A stretch of DNA of 64,000 nt from Natronospira bacteriovora (GTDB lineage: Bacteria > Pseudomonadota > Gammaproteobacteria > Natronospirales > Natronospiraceae), in contig NZ_JAVDDT010000002.1 in assembly GCF_030848495.1 (NCBI RefSeq), forward strand, positions 434,001-498,000, given 5' to 3'. This document shows positions 46,973 through 56,206 of this stretch, piece by piece; within the stretch, counting starts at the first letter, position 1; the number at the start of each line of letters is the position of its first letter. The notes beneath the pieces are model-generated. The model saw only the letters and a program-made list of their open reading frames with translations. It made no database searches and was not told the origin of the DNA. The translations under genes and the position numbers were made by a program.

Positions 46973-47656
46973 ATGTTCAGACAGATTTTCAGCGCATTGG
47001 CATCGGAGAAGAATTCGGTGGACAAGGCCTTCGCTGATCTCAGCGAGATGCTGGATCATGGGGCCTGGATGTTCCAGCGCGCGAATGAGGTGTTGCACAG
47101 TGAGGTGCCGGCCGAGGAAGTGCATGATGCCATTTATCGGCGTGACCGTGCCATCAATGAACTGGAGCGGTCGATTCGCCGCAAGGTGCTTCGCTATCTG
47201 ACGGTCAATCCCGGTTATGACGTGGCTGTCTGCCTGGCCCTGATGAGTGTCGCCAAGGATGCGGAACGAATCGGGGATTACTGTAAGAATGTTTTCGAGG
47301 TCGGGCAGTTTTACACGCGTGGATTTCATGTGCCGCGGTATCACGAGCCCCTGGATAAGGTTTCGGCCGACATCAACGAGATCTTCAATATGGTCTCAAA
47401 GGCCTGTCGGGCCTCGGATGAGGATTTGGCTCAGCAGGCCATCGAATTGTCCAGACAGGCCCGTGGCATTTGTGATGGCGTGATCCAGGATCTCTTCAAG
47501 GAAGAAGAGGCTGTGGAAATGCATGAAGCCGTGGCCTATTCACTGTTGGCGCGCCACTACAAGCGGGTCATTGCTCACTTGTCGAATATCGCCACTGCCT
47601 TGCTGGGGCAGCTGGAGGATCTGGATTTCTTTGCCGATGATGACGAGGACGACTGA
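46973..47656 (+). CDS. PhoU-like protein
   Basis: 227 residues, all helical, with the two PhoU-type bundles (VCLALMSVAKDAERIGDYCK and AVAYSLLARHYKRVIAHLSN) carrying the conserved E/D-x-x-x-D metal-binding pattern in AERIGDY. The tail is acidic. As a partner of a Na/Pi symporter it likely controls phosphate uptake. A two-way terminator follows at 47688. Confidence 0.88.
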   Translation: MFRQIFSALASEKNSVDKAFADLSEMLDHGAWMFQRANEVLHSEVPAEEVHDAIYRRDRAINELERSIRRKVLRYLTVNPGYDVAVCLALMSVAKDAERIGDYCKNVFEVGQFYTRGFHVPRYHEPLDKVSADINEIFNMVSKACRASDEDLAQQAIELSRQARGICDGVIQDLFKEEEAVEMHEAVAYSLLARHYKRVIAHLSNIATALLGQLEDLDFFADDDEDD

Positions 47657-47687
47657 TCCCCGTATTCCAGGATGATGGCGCTTGCAT

Positions 47688-47722
47688 GAAAAAAGCCGGA
47701 CCCAATGGGCCCGGCTTTTTTC
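47688..47722. terminator. Bidirectional terminator between PhoU-like gene and lipoprotein gene
   Basis: An A-rich run and AAGCCGG pair with CCGGCTT and a T-run. Both strands end in T, which suits the two convergent genes on each side. Confidence 0.85.
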
Positions 47723-47740
47723 TGTCGCCGAGGGTGGTGG

Positions 47741-48298
47741 TCAGAAGCCTTCCAGTTCGGAGACACTGTCACCCGAGAAGGTGACGACCTGGCGGGCAAA
47801 ACGGTTTCGCCAGTAGGTCCAGGTGTTCTGGTCGAGACTGGGGGTCTGGTGTGCCGGCGGATAGCCACGCGCCATCACCACCGCGTCACGGCTCATGCCT
47901 TCTTTGGGCTCACCCTTCTCGATGGCTTCCCGAGTGGCGGCATCGAAGCGGTTGAGATTGACGCGGCTGTCGGAAAAATAGCGGTCGTAGATGCCTTCGA
48001 TGTCCAGGTTGGTGTAACCGGGTACGTTCACAATGCGTACATTGCGATTGATGTCCGGTACGTTGATGACGATGGCGTCACGGTTGGAATCAAGAATCTC
48101 GACCCGCGTGTTGACGGGGATCTGGTAGCCGACGCGGTAGTTGGTGGCCAGGTGCTGATTACCGTCGGCCCATATGGTTATCTGGGTATAGACCGTCTTG
48201 CCTTCATGATGCTGGATCGGGCTTCCTCCCGCACAGGCACTCAGCAGAAGAACCAGGGCGGTAAGGGCAAACAGTGGTTTGAAGCTGCCAAATCGCAT
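47741..48298 (-). CDS. Lipoprotein of unknown function
   Basis: 185 residues with a type II signal peptide and lipobox LLLSAC (Cys at about 21). The mature part is beta-rich with repeated Val-Asn blocks (VRIVNVPGYTNLDIEGIYDR) and ends YWRNRFARQVVTFSGDSVSE, which recalls the SmpA/OmlA-like C-terminal theme. No exact family is named. AAGGAGG lies at the right distance before the ATG at 48298. Confidence 0.75.
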   Translation of the reverse strand: MRFGSFKPLFALTALVLLLSACAGGSPIQHHEGKTVYTQITIWADGNQHLATNYRVGYQIPVNTRVEILDSNRDAIVINVPDINRNVRIVNVPGYTNLDIEGIYDRYFSDSRVNLNRFDAATREAIEKGEPKEGMSRDAVVMARGYPPAHQTPSLDQNTWTYWRNRFARQVVTFSGDSVSELEGF

Positions 48299-48459
48299 GA
48301 AATACCTCCTTTTTTGACCCCTTGGGCGAGTGGCCACCCGTCTCTGGTGGCGGCTGGCTTGCTATTGTCATTGCGACAGGCCGATATTACCTGAGGACGC
48401 GGGGGGTTCAAGCACCCATTTGGGGGGTGCCCCATCGGATGCCAGGAGTTTTACGGAGC

Positions 48460-49359
48460 ATGGCCTATCTCTTGCTTGTGACCCTTCTGTGGGCTTTTTC
48501 CTTCAGTCTGATCGATGTCTACCTGGCTGGCGCGGTGGACAGCGATTTTGCCGTACTCAGCCGCGTGCTGCTTGGCGGGCTGGTTTTCCTGCCATTGCTG
48601 CGAATTCGGGGCCTTCCGACCGGGCTGATTGCCGGCATGATGGCCGTGGGGGGGCTGCAATTCGGACTGACCTACCTCTGCCTCTATCGCTCCTTTGCCT
48701 ACCTGACCGTCCCCGAAGTGCTGCTCTTCACGGTGGCGACGCCTCTCTATGTGACACTGATCGATGATGGTCTGCGGCGGCGTTTCGCGCCCGTGGCCCT
48801 GCTGGCGGCGGTCATCGCCGTCATCGGGGCCGGGCTGATTCGTTACGACGGTCTCAGTGAGTCATTCTGGACAGGGTTTCTGCTGATTCAGGCCGCCAAT
48901 CTCGGTTTTGCCGCCGGACAGGTGGGGTATCGCCATCTGATGCGCCATTACCCGATGGATGTGCCGCCCTGGCGGTTCTTTTTCTTTTTCTTCGCCGGCG
49001 CCATGCTGGTCTCCGGGCCCAGCTTCTGGTGGTTTGGTGATGTCGGCCGATTGCCCGAGACGTTCACGCAATGGGGCGTGATTGCCTGGCTGGGCCTGGC
49101 CGCGTCGGGCGCGGGTCTGTATTTCTGGAATCGCGGGGCCTGCCTCGTGGATGCGGGGACGCTGGCGGTCATGAACAACCTCCTTGTGCCGGCGGGTCTG
49201 CTGGTGAATCTGCTCATCTGGAACCGGGAGGCGGATCTGCTACGGCTGGCCATCGGGGGTGGAATCATCGTGTTCTCCCTCTGGCTCAACGCCCGCTACT
49301 CCCGTCATGCGGTGATTCACTGGCGAGGAAAAGAGCAGAAAGGGATCGAAGCGGCATGA
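48460..49359 (+). CDS. DMT-superfamily transporter (EamA-like)
   Basis: 299 residues with ten hydrophobic helices in two EamA-type repeats (LLWAFSFSLIDVYLAGAVDS at the start and LAASGAGLYFWNRGACLVDA late). The substrate is unknown; family members export amino acids or metabolites. The ATG at 48460 was chosen over upstream in-frame starts as it places the first helix correctly, with GGAG nearby. A 42-residue membrane protein gene overlaps its stop. Confidence 0.82.
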   Translation: MAYLLLVTLLWAFSFSLIDVYLAGAVDSDFAVLSRVLLGGLVFLPLLRIRGLPTGLIAGMMAVGGLQFGLTYLCLYRSFAYLTVPEVLLFTVATPLYVTLIDDGLRRRFAPVALLAAVIAVIGAGLIRYDGLSESFWTGFLLIQAANLGFAAGQVGYRHLMRHYPMDVPPWRFFFFFFAGAMLVSGPSFWWFGDVGRLPETFTQWGVIAWLGLAASGAGLYFWNRGACLVDAGTLAVMNNLLVPAGLLVNLLIWNREADLLRLAIGGGIIVFSLWLNARYSRHAVIHWRGKEQKGIEAA

Positions 49360-49484
49360 TCGGCTTGCTGTCGGATATCTTGAGTATTCTGGCTTCATGG
49401 GCCGGAATGGGCGTGCTGCTTTTGCTGGCGGTGGGTCTCAAGATCTGGCAGATCATGCGTGAGTACCGCAGGCGTCGGCGCTGA
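49356..49484 (+). CDS. Small 42-residue membrane protein
   Basis: The ATG lies inside the last codons of the transporter (ATGA overlap). The product has one long hydrophobic helix (WAGMGVLLLLAVGLKIWQIM) and a tail of five arginines. The coupling suggests a small partner of the transporter, but no homologue is known to me. Confidence 0.5.
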   Translation: MIGLLSDILSILASWAGMGVLLLLAVGLKIWQIMREYRRRRR

Positions 49485-49489
49485 AAGTG

Positions 49490-50515
49490 TCATGCCCCTG
49501 GCTCGGACTCCACCTGAAAACGGGTTCGCCCAATCATCTGTCCCGAACGGGTCTTGACCCTGACTTCCCACTGACCTTCGGGCCGTTGCGGGAAGTTTTC
49601 CTTGCGCGTCCACGCACGGTAGCCGGCTTCACGCCCGCCGGTGATCTCCAACGGAATCACGTCATAGGTCTGGCCGTCATGGATCCAGTGGTGATAGATG
49701 GTCTCTCTTAGACCCCGGGGCGCGCGAACCGCGGTATAGGCATAAATGCCGCCATTTTGCAGAAGGTCTGCCGGGATGCGATCCACGCCGTTGCCCGCGG
49801 AACGTTGGTCTCTGTCCACGTCCTCTGTAATCACTACGCTGGTCAACCAGAGTGTGGCCGGGGGCACCATCACCCGCCCAAGCCAGGCACCACCCGCCAA
49901 TGCCACGGTCAGTCCGGTCAGGCCAGCCGCCCAGGCAAGGCCACCGACCGGGATGACGCGGCACAGGGAGGGAAAGGCGAAGGCAACGGCGAGCCCGGTG
50001 GCAATCAGATAGGTCTGCAGGGTGTCGAGCTGGAAGATGACCGGGAGGGCGGCCAGCAGAAGAGCGAACAGGGCAAGGGAGTGGTAGGCGAGGTACATCC
50101 ATCGACGACGCGCCAGCCAGCCGTTGTAGAGCGGATCGACGATGGAGATCAGTGCCGCCAGTGCGATCAAGACAGAGAACAGCAACTGGGGGCTTTCCCA
50201 GGAGGTGGTGATGAACAGGAAGGGGAGAATGAAGAAAAAGCTTTCCTGATGAACGATCTGGGTCGTGAAACGCAGAAGTGGTGGCGGCAGATCCAGTCTG
50301 AACAGCGTGTGCAGCAGGCGCCGGATGGGATGCTCCAGCAGCAGCCAGGCCCAGCTGGCCAGCATGAACAGCGCAATCAGGGCGGCCATTTCTTCCTGGC
50401 GTTCCACCAGCAGAAAGCTGGCCAGGCCGGACGCAAAACCCACTGCGGCGAAGAAGAGGGGGTGGCGGCGAATGTGAACCCCTAGCCGCAGCAGTCTGCC
50501 TTTCACGGTTGCCAT
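49490..50515 (-). CDS. Membrane protein with DUF5924/DUF2914-like architecture
   Basis: 341 residues: about six membrane helices in the first 215 residues, then a soluble domain (ITEDVDRDQRSAGN; GIYAYTAVRAPRGLRETIYH) that matches the DUF2914 pattern ending GQWEVRVKTRSGQMIGRTRF. DUF5924 proteins have this architecture. The function is unknown. It converges with the small membrane protein gene. Confidence 0.75.
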   Translation of the reverse strand: MATVKGRLLRLGVHIRRHPLFFAAVGFASGLASFLLVERQEEMAALIALFMLASWAWLLLEHPIRRLLHTLFRLDLPPPLLRFTTQIVHQESFFFILPFLFITTSWESPQLLFSVLIALAALISIVDPLYNGWLARRRWMYLAYHSLALFALLLAALPVIFQLDTLQTYLIATGLAVAFAFPSLCRVIPVGGLAWAAGLTGLTVALAGGAWLGRVMVPPATLWLTSVVITEDVDRDQRSAGNGVDRIPADLLQNGGIYAYTAVRAPRGLRETIYHHWIHDGQTYDVIPLEITGGREAGYRAWTRKENFPQRPEGQWEVRVKTRSGQMIGRTRFQVESEPGA

Positions 50516-50631
50516 CGATGCCGAGCCCCTGATTCCACCCCCCGGTGAAACGGGATGATCCCTTGCCTGAAGGTTGACCGTGTGGCGCCGGTCGAGTTCA
50601 GCTTCTCAGTCACAGCTTCCCCGGTTCGGCA

Positions 50632-52059
50632 TCAGGTCCAGCCCTTGGGGAATCGGATGTTGAAGCAATAGACCTTGGGCTCGGTCATTTCATTGAGGAC
50701 ATAGCCCACGCCTTCGCGACCGATGCCGGAGCCCTTGACGCCGCCAAAGGGTGCTGCATCCAGCCGGTAGTCGCTGCTGTCATTGATCATGACACCACCA
50801 CACTCCAGGGCATCCGCTACCCGGAAGGCCGTGTCCACATCACGTGTGAAGACCCCGGCATGCAGGCCGTAATCCACGGAATTGGCGATCTCGATCGCTT
50901 CATCTTCGCTGGCAAAGGCATGCAGGCTGGTGACGGGGCCGAAAATCTCATCCTTGACCATGGGATGGTTCGCCGGGACGGCCTCCAGTACCGTGGGTGC
51001 GTAGTAATTTCCATCGCGCTGGCCACCCGTCAGCAGGCGAGCTCCGTCACGCATGGCATTCTCGACTGATTGTTCGACCCGTTCGGCGGCCGCCTTGTCG
51101 ATCAACGGACCCATGTCCATGTCTTCGGAATACTTGTCGCCATAGCGAACCCGGGTCATGGCCGCCACGAACTGGTCCCGAGCCGTCTCATAGATGGACT
51201 CATGCAGAAGCAGTCGTTGTACATGCAGGCAGTTCTGGCCAGCCGCCGCAATGGCGCCACCCACCACGGCCGGGATGGCCTGCTCCAGATCCGCATCATC
51301 CATGATGATGGTGGGGGAGTTGCTTCCAAGTTCCATGCCGAACTTCTTCAGACCGGCACGCTGCATGATCTTCTCGCCAGTGCTTCGGCCACCCGTGAAG
51401 GAGATCATCCGTACCCGCTCATCCACGGCCAGGGCATCCCCGGCATCATGCCCGTAGCCAGTCACAACCTGGAAAATGCCGTTCTCGATGCCCGCAGCTT
51501 CGAAGGCTTCCAGCAGCTTCAGGGCCGATAGCGGGGTTGCCTCATGCGGTTTGACAATGACGGTATTGCCCCCCGCAATGGCCGGGCCAACCTTGTGCGC
51601 CACCAGATTCAGCGGGTCATTGAAGGGCGTGATGGCGCCAATCAGTCCCACGGGAATGCGGCGGGAATACCCGAAGCGGTTCTCGCTGCCCGGGCGTTGG
51701 TCGAAGGCAATGGTGTTACCCACGATGCGCCGGGTCTCCTCCGCGGAAAGCCGCAGGGTCATGACGGCCCGGGCAACTTCGGCGCGGGCCTCATTGATGG
51801 TCTTTACCCCTTCTCGCGCCAGAGTGTCGGCAAACTCGGCGCGGTGCCGGTCCACGTAATCGGAAGCGTCATAAAGAACGCGCATGCGCTCGTGGACCGG
51901 CATGCGCCGGGCCCGGTCGCGCGCCGCATCCGCCCGGTCAATGGCCTTGCGCATGCCGGCCGCATCGTGACGGGGGACTTCGGCTACGAGGCTGTCATCC
52001 TGCGGGTCGAGCACGGAGATATGGGTATCACCTTGTCGTGTTGAGGTTTTCGCCGTCAT
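50632..52059 (-). CDS. NAD(P)-dependent aldehyde dehydrogenase
   Basis: 475 residues of the ALDH superfamily. It shows PVGLIGAITPFNDPLNLVAH, the cofactor loop FTGGRSTGEKI, the general base in MELGSNSP, the catalytic Cys in GQNCLHVQR and GPVTSLHAFASEDEAIEIAN. It belongs near the lactaldehyde/phosphonoacetaldehyde/sulfoacetaldehyde group, but the substrate cannot be told. I chose ATG 52059 with GGGAG ahead over 52095. It is divergent from fabB. Confidence 0.85.
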   Translation of the reverse strand: MTAKTSTRQGDTHISVLDPQDDSLVAEVPRHDAAGMRKAIDRADAARDRARRMPVHERMRVLYDASDYVDRHRAEFADTLAREGVKTINEARAEVARAVMTLRLSAEETRRIVGNTIAFDQRPGSENRFGYSRRIPVGLIGAITPFNDPLNLVAHKVGPAIAGGNTVIVKPHEATPLSALKLLEAFEAAGIENGIFQVVTGYGHDAGDALAVDERVRMISFTGGRSTGEKIMQRAGLKKFGMELGSNSPTIIMDDADLEQAIPAVVGGAIAAAGQNCLHVQRLLLHESIYETARDQFVAAMTRVRYGDKYSEDMDMGPLIDKAAAERVEQSVENAMRDGARLLTGGQRDGNYYAPTVLEAVPANHPMVKDEIFGPVTSLHAFASEDEAIEIANSVDYGLHAGVFTRDVDTAFRVADALECGGVMINDSSDYRLDAAPFGGVKGSGIGREGVGYVLNEMTEPKVYCFNIRFPKGWT

Positions 52060-52225
52060 TTTCTTCTCCCGCTGATTATGCGCACTGAGGTTCAACTTGG
52101 CGCATGGACGGGGTGTTCGTCAAACCGGACCGAACGGTCGCTTGAAATACGGGCGGTAGCGGTTGTCGGCAGCCATGATTTGGTAAGATGGCGGCTTTAC
52201 TCAATCGATCATAAGGAAGACCGCT

Positions 52226-53443
52226 GTGCGTAGAGTCGTTGTCACCGGAATGGGCATCGTTTCCTGCCTGGGTAATGATCCGGAAACCGTCGTGGATTCC
52301 CTCAGGAATGGCCGGTCAGGCATTCGCTTCAATGAGGAATATGAACGACTGGGTCTTCGCAGTCGGGTTTCCGCGCGGCCAGATATCGATCTCGAAGCCC
52401 GCGTGCCGCGCAAGCCCATGCGCTTCATGGGCGACGCGGCCGCTTATGCCTACGTGGCCATGGAGGAGGCAGCCCGGGGTGCCGGCCTCGACCCGGAGGC
52501 ATTGTCGGATCCCAGGATCGGTCTGATCACCGGCTCCGGCGGGGGGTCTGTGTCCTGGTTGGTCAAGGCAGCGGACATCCTGCGTGAGAAGGGTATCCGG
52601 CGGGTCGGCAGCTTTACCGTGCCGAAGGCCATGAGCAGCACAACCTCTGCCTGTCTGGCCACGGCGTTCGGCATCAAGGGCATCAATTACTCCATCTCTT
52701 CGGCCTGTGCCACCAGTGCCCATTGCATTGGCAATGCCATGGAGCAGATTCAGCTTGGCAAGCAGGATGTGGTGTTCGCCGGTGGGGGTGAGGACGAACA
52801 CTGGACCATGACCATGATGTTCGATGGCATGGGTGCCTTGTCGTCGAAATACAATGACACGCCTGAAAAGGCCTCAAGGCCTTACGACCGGGATCGTGAC
52901 GGCTTCGTCATTGCCGGTGGTGGCGGCATGCTGGTGCTGGAAGATCTGGAACACGCCCAGGCCCGCAATGCCCCGATCCTCGCGGAACTGGTCGGTTACG
53001 GGGCGACGTCGGATGGTGCCGACATGGTGGCTCCCAGCGGTGAAGGCGCAGTCCGCTGCATGCGGCAGGCCATGGAATCGCTCGATGGTGGCATTGACTA
53101 TGTCAATGCCCATGGCACCAGTACCCCCAAGGGCGACATCACGGAACTGGAAGCCATGAATGCGGTGTTCGGAGAAGACATGCCGCCCGTTGCATCCACC
53201 AAATCCCTCACAGGGCATTCCCTGGGTGCCGCTGGTGTCCATGAAGCCATCTTTTCCCTGCTCATGATGCAGGAGGGGTTCATCGCCGCTTCGGCCAACA
53301 TCGAAAATCTGGATCCGTCGGCCGAAGGGAAGGGGGTGGTGACCCAGCGCCGGGATTCGGTGCAGCTGAACCGGGTCATGTCGAACAGTTTCGGTTTCGG
53401 CGGCACCAACGCGACGCTTGTGTTCCAGCGCTACACCGGCTGA
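52226..53443 (+). CDS. fabB: Beta-ketoacyl-ACP synthase I
   Basis: 405 residues of the KAS I/II fold with the Cys-His-His triad: Cys161 in SSACATSAH, His in [11 protein letters not shown] and His in [12 protein letters not shown]. The [18 protein letters not shown] and [14 protein letters not shown] blocks match FabB more than FabF. It makes unsaturated-fatty-acid elongation possible in gammaproteobacteria; the usual partner fabA is not adjacent. GTG start with AAGGAAG ahead. Confidence 0.92.
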   Translation: MRRVVVTGMGIVSCLGNDPETVVDSLRNGRSGIRFNEEYERLGLRSRVSARPDIDLEARVPRKPMRFMGDAAAYAYVAMEEAARGAGLDPEALSDPRIGLITGSGGGSVSWLVKAADILREKGIRRVGSFTVPKAMSSTTSACLATAFGIKGINYSISSACATSAHCIGNAMEQIQLGKQDVVFAGGGEDEHWTMTMMFDGMGALSSKYNDTPEKASRPYDRDRDGFVIAGGGGMLVLEDLEHAQARNAPILAELVGYGATSDGADMVAPSGEGAVRCMRQAMESLDGGIDYVNAHGTSTPKGDITELEAMNAVFGEDMPPVASTKSLTGHSLGAAGVHEAIFSLLMMQEGFIAASANIENLDPSAEGKGVVTQRRDSVQLNRVMSNSFGFGGTNATLVFQRYTG

Positions 53444-53500
53444 ACCGCTCGCCGGCTGCTATGCTGAATGGCGTGTCCGGCCCGTCGGGAGGTGGTGGCC

Positions 53501-54031
53501 ATGGAGCGTCAGTTTCATTCCGTCACAATACAGTTGGCGAAAGGCGATATTACGCGCCAGCCGGATCTTGATGCGGTCATCAATGCCGCCAATGCCGGGT
53601 TGATGCCGGGCGGCGGGGTGGCCGGTGCCATTCACCGGGCCGCGGGGGCGGAACTGGAAGCAGCCTGCCGCCCGCTTGCCCCGATCGATCCGGGGTCGGC
53701 GGTCATTACCCCTGCGTTTTCATTGCCCAATCGGCATGTGATTCATTGCCTGGGGCCGGTCTACGGCGTGGATGAGCCCTCGGATCGTCTGCTGACCCGA
53801 TGTTACGAACGGGCACTCGATCTGGCGGAGGAAGCGAAACTGGGTAGCCTGGGATTCCCGGCGATTTCCACCGGCGCCTTCGCGTACCCAAAGCGCGATG
53901 CTGCCGCCATTGCGCTGCATGTCATGGTTCAGCGGGCTCCCAGCCTATCCGCGGTTCGTCTCATTCGCTTCGTTCTTTTTTCCGACGATGATCTGACCAT
54001 CCATCGCGAGATTCTTGCTGAGCTCGGCTGA
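53501..54031 (+). CDS. Macro-domain protein (ADP-ribose or O-acetyl-ADP-ribose hydrolase-like)
   Basis: 176 residues with the macro-domain signature: LAKGDITRQPDLDAVINAAN, GLMPGGGVAGAIHRAAG and PAISTGAFAYPKRDAA. This is the MacroD/YmdB type, which removes ADP-ribose from proteins or acetyl from O-acetyl-ADP-ribose. GGAGG precedes the ATG at 53501. It lies 57 bases after fabB and 9 bases before a cardiolipin synthase gene. Confidence 0.9.
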   Translation: MERQFHSVTIQLAKGDITRQPDLDAVINAANAGLMPGGGVAGAIHRAAGAELEAACRPLAPIDPGSAVITPAFSLPNRHVIHCLGPVYGVDEPSDRLLTRCYERALDLAEEAKLGSLGFPAISTGAFAYPKRDAAAIALHVMVQRAPSLSAVRLIRFVLFSDDDLTIHREILAELG

Positions 54032-54040
54032 GGGGGGAAG

Positions 54041-55492
54041 GTGGAGTTTCTGCAATCGGCTCTGGCGGCGTGGGGTACGCCCGCCCTGGCTCTGGCAACC
54101 CTGGCGCTGGCCGCCGTAGTGTCTGGGCATGCCATTCTCAACAAGAGCGATACCCGCGCGGCAGTGGCCTGGGTGGGCGTGATCTGGCTGGCACCCGTGG
54201 TGGGTTCGATTTTGTATCTGCTTCTGGGCGTCAACCGCATTCAGCGCCGGGCGACACTCCTGCGTCATGGAATGGAACGCGTGCAGGGTGAGCAGGATCT
54301 GGCTGCATTTGCACCCGGGTCCCTGGATCGCTTCGTCCCGGCCGCCCTCCAGCCCCTGTCCCGTCTCTCCAATCGCGTGGCCCGACAGCCCCTCCTCGGA
54401 GGCAACCGCCTGGGGGTGCTGAGAAACGGAGATGAGGCCTACCCAGCCATGCTCGCTTCGATCGAGTCGGCCAGCACCAGCATTTCCCTGAGCACCTATA
54501 TCTTCAATAACGACTCGGTCGGAAAGCAGTTTGCCGAGGCGCTGGGCCGGGCCAGGGATCGCGGCGTCGATATCCGCGTGCTGGTGGACGCAGTGGGCTT
54601 GCGCTACACCCTGCCGACCATTGAGGGTGTGTTGCGTCGCCGTGGTATACCACATTCGCGCTTTCTGCCGCCCCGGCTACCGTGGAATCTGCCGTTCATG
54701 AACCTTCGGAACCACCGCAAGCTGATGGTCGTGGACGGTCGCCAAGGCTATGTCGGGGGTATGAACATTGCGGAGGGTAATTGCCTGCAACGCCATCCCA
54801 GACACCCGATTCAGGATTTGCATTTCTCGGTTGAGGGGCCGGTGGTCTCAGAGCTTCAGGCGGTTTTCGCCGAGGACTGGGCCTTCAGTGCCGGTGAGGC
54901 CCTGCGCGGAGCACGCTGGTTTCCTCCGCCCGAACGACCAGGCGCGTCATTGGCAAGGGTGATCGCTGATGGCCCGGACGAACGCTACGATACGCTGCGC
55001 CAGGTCATGAGTGGCGCCATTGCCGTTGCCAAGTCCCGGGTTCGTGTCATGACGCCCTATTTTCTTCCCGATGCCACCCTCAGGGACGCATTGTGTACAG
55101 CGGCTCTGAGAGGCGTGGAAGTGGACATCATCCTGCCTGCCAGAAACAATCTGCCCATTGTTGCCTGGGCCTGCGAGCCCCAGCTTGGCTCCCTTCTCCG
55201 CTGGGGTGTGCGTATCTGGTATTCGCCACCGCCTTTCGATCATTCAAAGTTGCTGACGGTGGATGATGCCTGGGCCCTGGTGGGCTCGGCCAATTGGGAC
55301 CCACGCAGCCTCTCGCTGAATTTCGAGTGCAATGTGGAGTGCTATGACGAATGGCTGCTGAGGGATCTCAATCAGGGCTTCGACAGCCGACTGGCGACCT
55401 GCCACGAGATTACCAGCGGCATGTTGTCCGCTCGCTCTCTGCCCGTTCGTCTGCGCAACGGTGTAGCCCGTCTGTTTACGCCTTACCTGTAA
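54041..55492 (+). CDS. Cardiolipin synthase (phospholipase D type)
   Basis: 483 residues: two N-terminal membrane helices (ALALATLALAAVVSGHAIL; WVGVIWLAPVVGSILYLLL) and two HKD motifs (His225 in NHRKLMVVDG and His401 in DHSKLLTVDD). It joins two phosphatidylglycerols into cardiolipin in the inner membrane. The length and helices match ClsA. GTG start with GGGGAAG ahead. Confidence 0.92.
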   Translation: MEFLQSALAAWGTPALALATLALAAVVSGHAILNKSDTRAAVAWVGVIWLAPVVGSILYLLLGVNRIQRRATLLRHGMERVQGEQDLAAFAPGSLDRFVPAALQPLSRLSNRVARQPLLGGNRLGVLRNGDEAYPAMLASIESASTSISLSTYIFNNDSVGKQFAEALGRARDRGVDIRVLVDAVGLRYTLPTIEGVLRRRGIPHSRFLPPRLPWNLPFMNLRNHRKLMVVDGRQGYVGGMNIAEGNCLQRHPRHPIQDLHFSVEGPVVSELQAVFAEDWAFSAGEALRGARWFPPPERPGASLARVIADGPDERYDTLRQVMSGAIAVAKSRVRVMTPYFLPDATLRDALCTAALRGVEVDIILPARNNLPIVAWACEPQLGSLLRWGVRIWYSPPPFDHSKLLTVDDAWALVGSANWDPRSLSLNFECNVECYDEWLLRDLNQGFDSRLATCHEITSGMLSARSLPVRLRNGVARLFTPYL

Positions 55493-55549
55493 GGCGATTG
55501 CGTGCATGCTGGGCTTGATCCGAGGCTCCTGTTAAGAGGTGTCCTGTGA

Positions 55550-56080
55550 ATGATCACGATTGACAGCCTTCCGCTGCCGGGCATGCCTGGCGTGCTGGGG
55601 CTTTCCCGCTGTCCCGGCACCCGGCCCGGTAATCCGCTGCGGCGTCACGCGCAGCTGGAAGAAGAACTTCGGTCAATTGCGGAGTGGGGTGCCCTGGGCG
55701 TGTTGACACTCAATGAAGCTTCGGAACTGCGTTGGCTGGGCCTGGAGGGCCTGGGTCCAGCCGTGGAACGGGCGGGAATGCAATGGTGGCATTGCCCGAT
55801 CGGGGATTTTCAGGCGCCGGGACAGGCCTTTGAGCAGGCCTGGCGACAATCGGAACCCGAGGTGACGTACATCCTCGGTTCGGGGGGGCGGATTCTGGTT
55901 CACTGTCTTGCCGGGCTCGGGCGGACTGGCACGGTGGCGGGCCGTCTGCTCATGGAGCAGGGCCTGAGTGCAGCCGCAGCCATCGCACGTGTCCGGCAGG
56001 CACGGCCTGGCGCCATTCAGAGCGATGCGCAGCGGCGTTACCTGGAACTGCAGGTCTGGTCGGAGGCAGGGCGTCGATAA
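55550..56080 (+). CDS. Dual-specificity protein phosphatase-like protein
   Basis: 176 residues. The active-site loop is HCLAGLGRTGTVAG (Cys119, Arg125), and the general-acid loop HCPIGDFQAP (Asp86) is in place, as in the CDKN3-like cyclin-type group of small phosphatases. Bacterial members are rarely studied; the substrate is unknown. It stands 57 bases after the cardiolipin synthase gene. Confidence 0.85.
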   Translation: MITIDSLPLPGMPGVLGLSRCPGTRPGNPLRRHAQLEEELRSIAEWGALGVLTLNEASELRWLGLEGLGPAVERAGMQWWHCPIGDFQAPGQAFEQAWRQSEPEVTYILGSGGRILVHCLAGLGRTGTVAGRLLMEQGLSAAAAIARVRQARPGAIQSDAQRRYLELQVWSEAGRR

Positions 56081-56206
56081 TCGTTCGATTTCGTTGGAAC
56101 CTGCGCTGCCCGGTCTGGTCACAGGCGTGGGTGTCGTTGAATCCTGACGTCTCTTCGAAAATTCAAATAAATGACCTCTTCAACGCCGATAAGGATTTCC
56201 AGAGGA

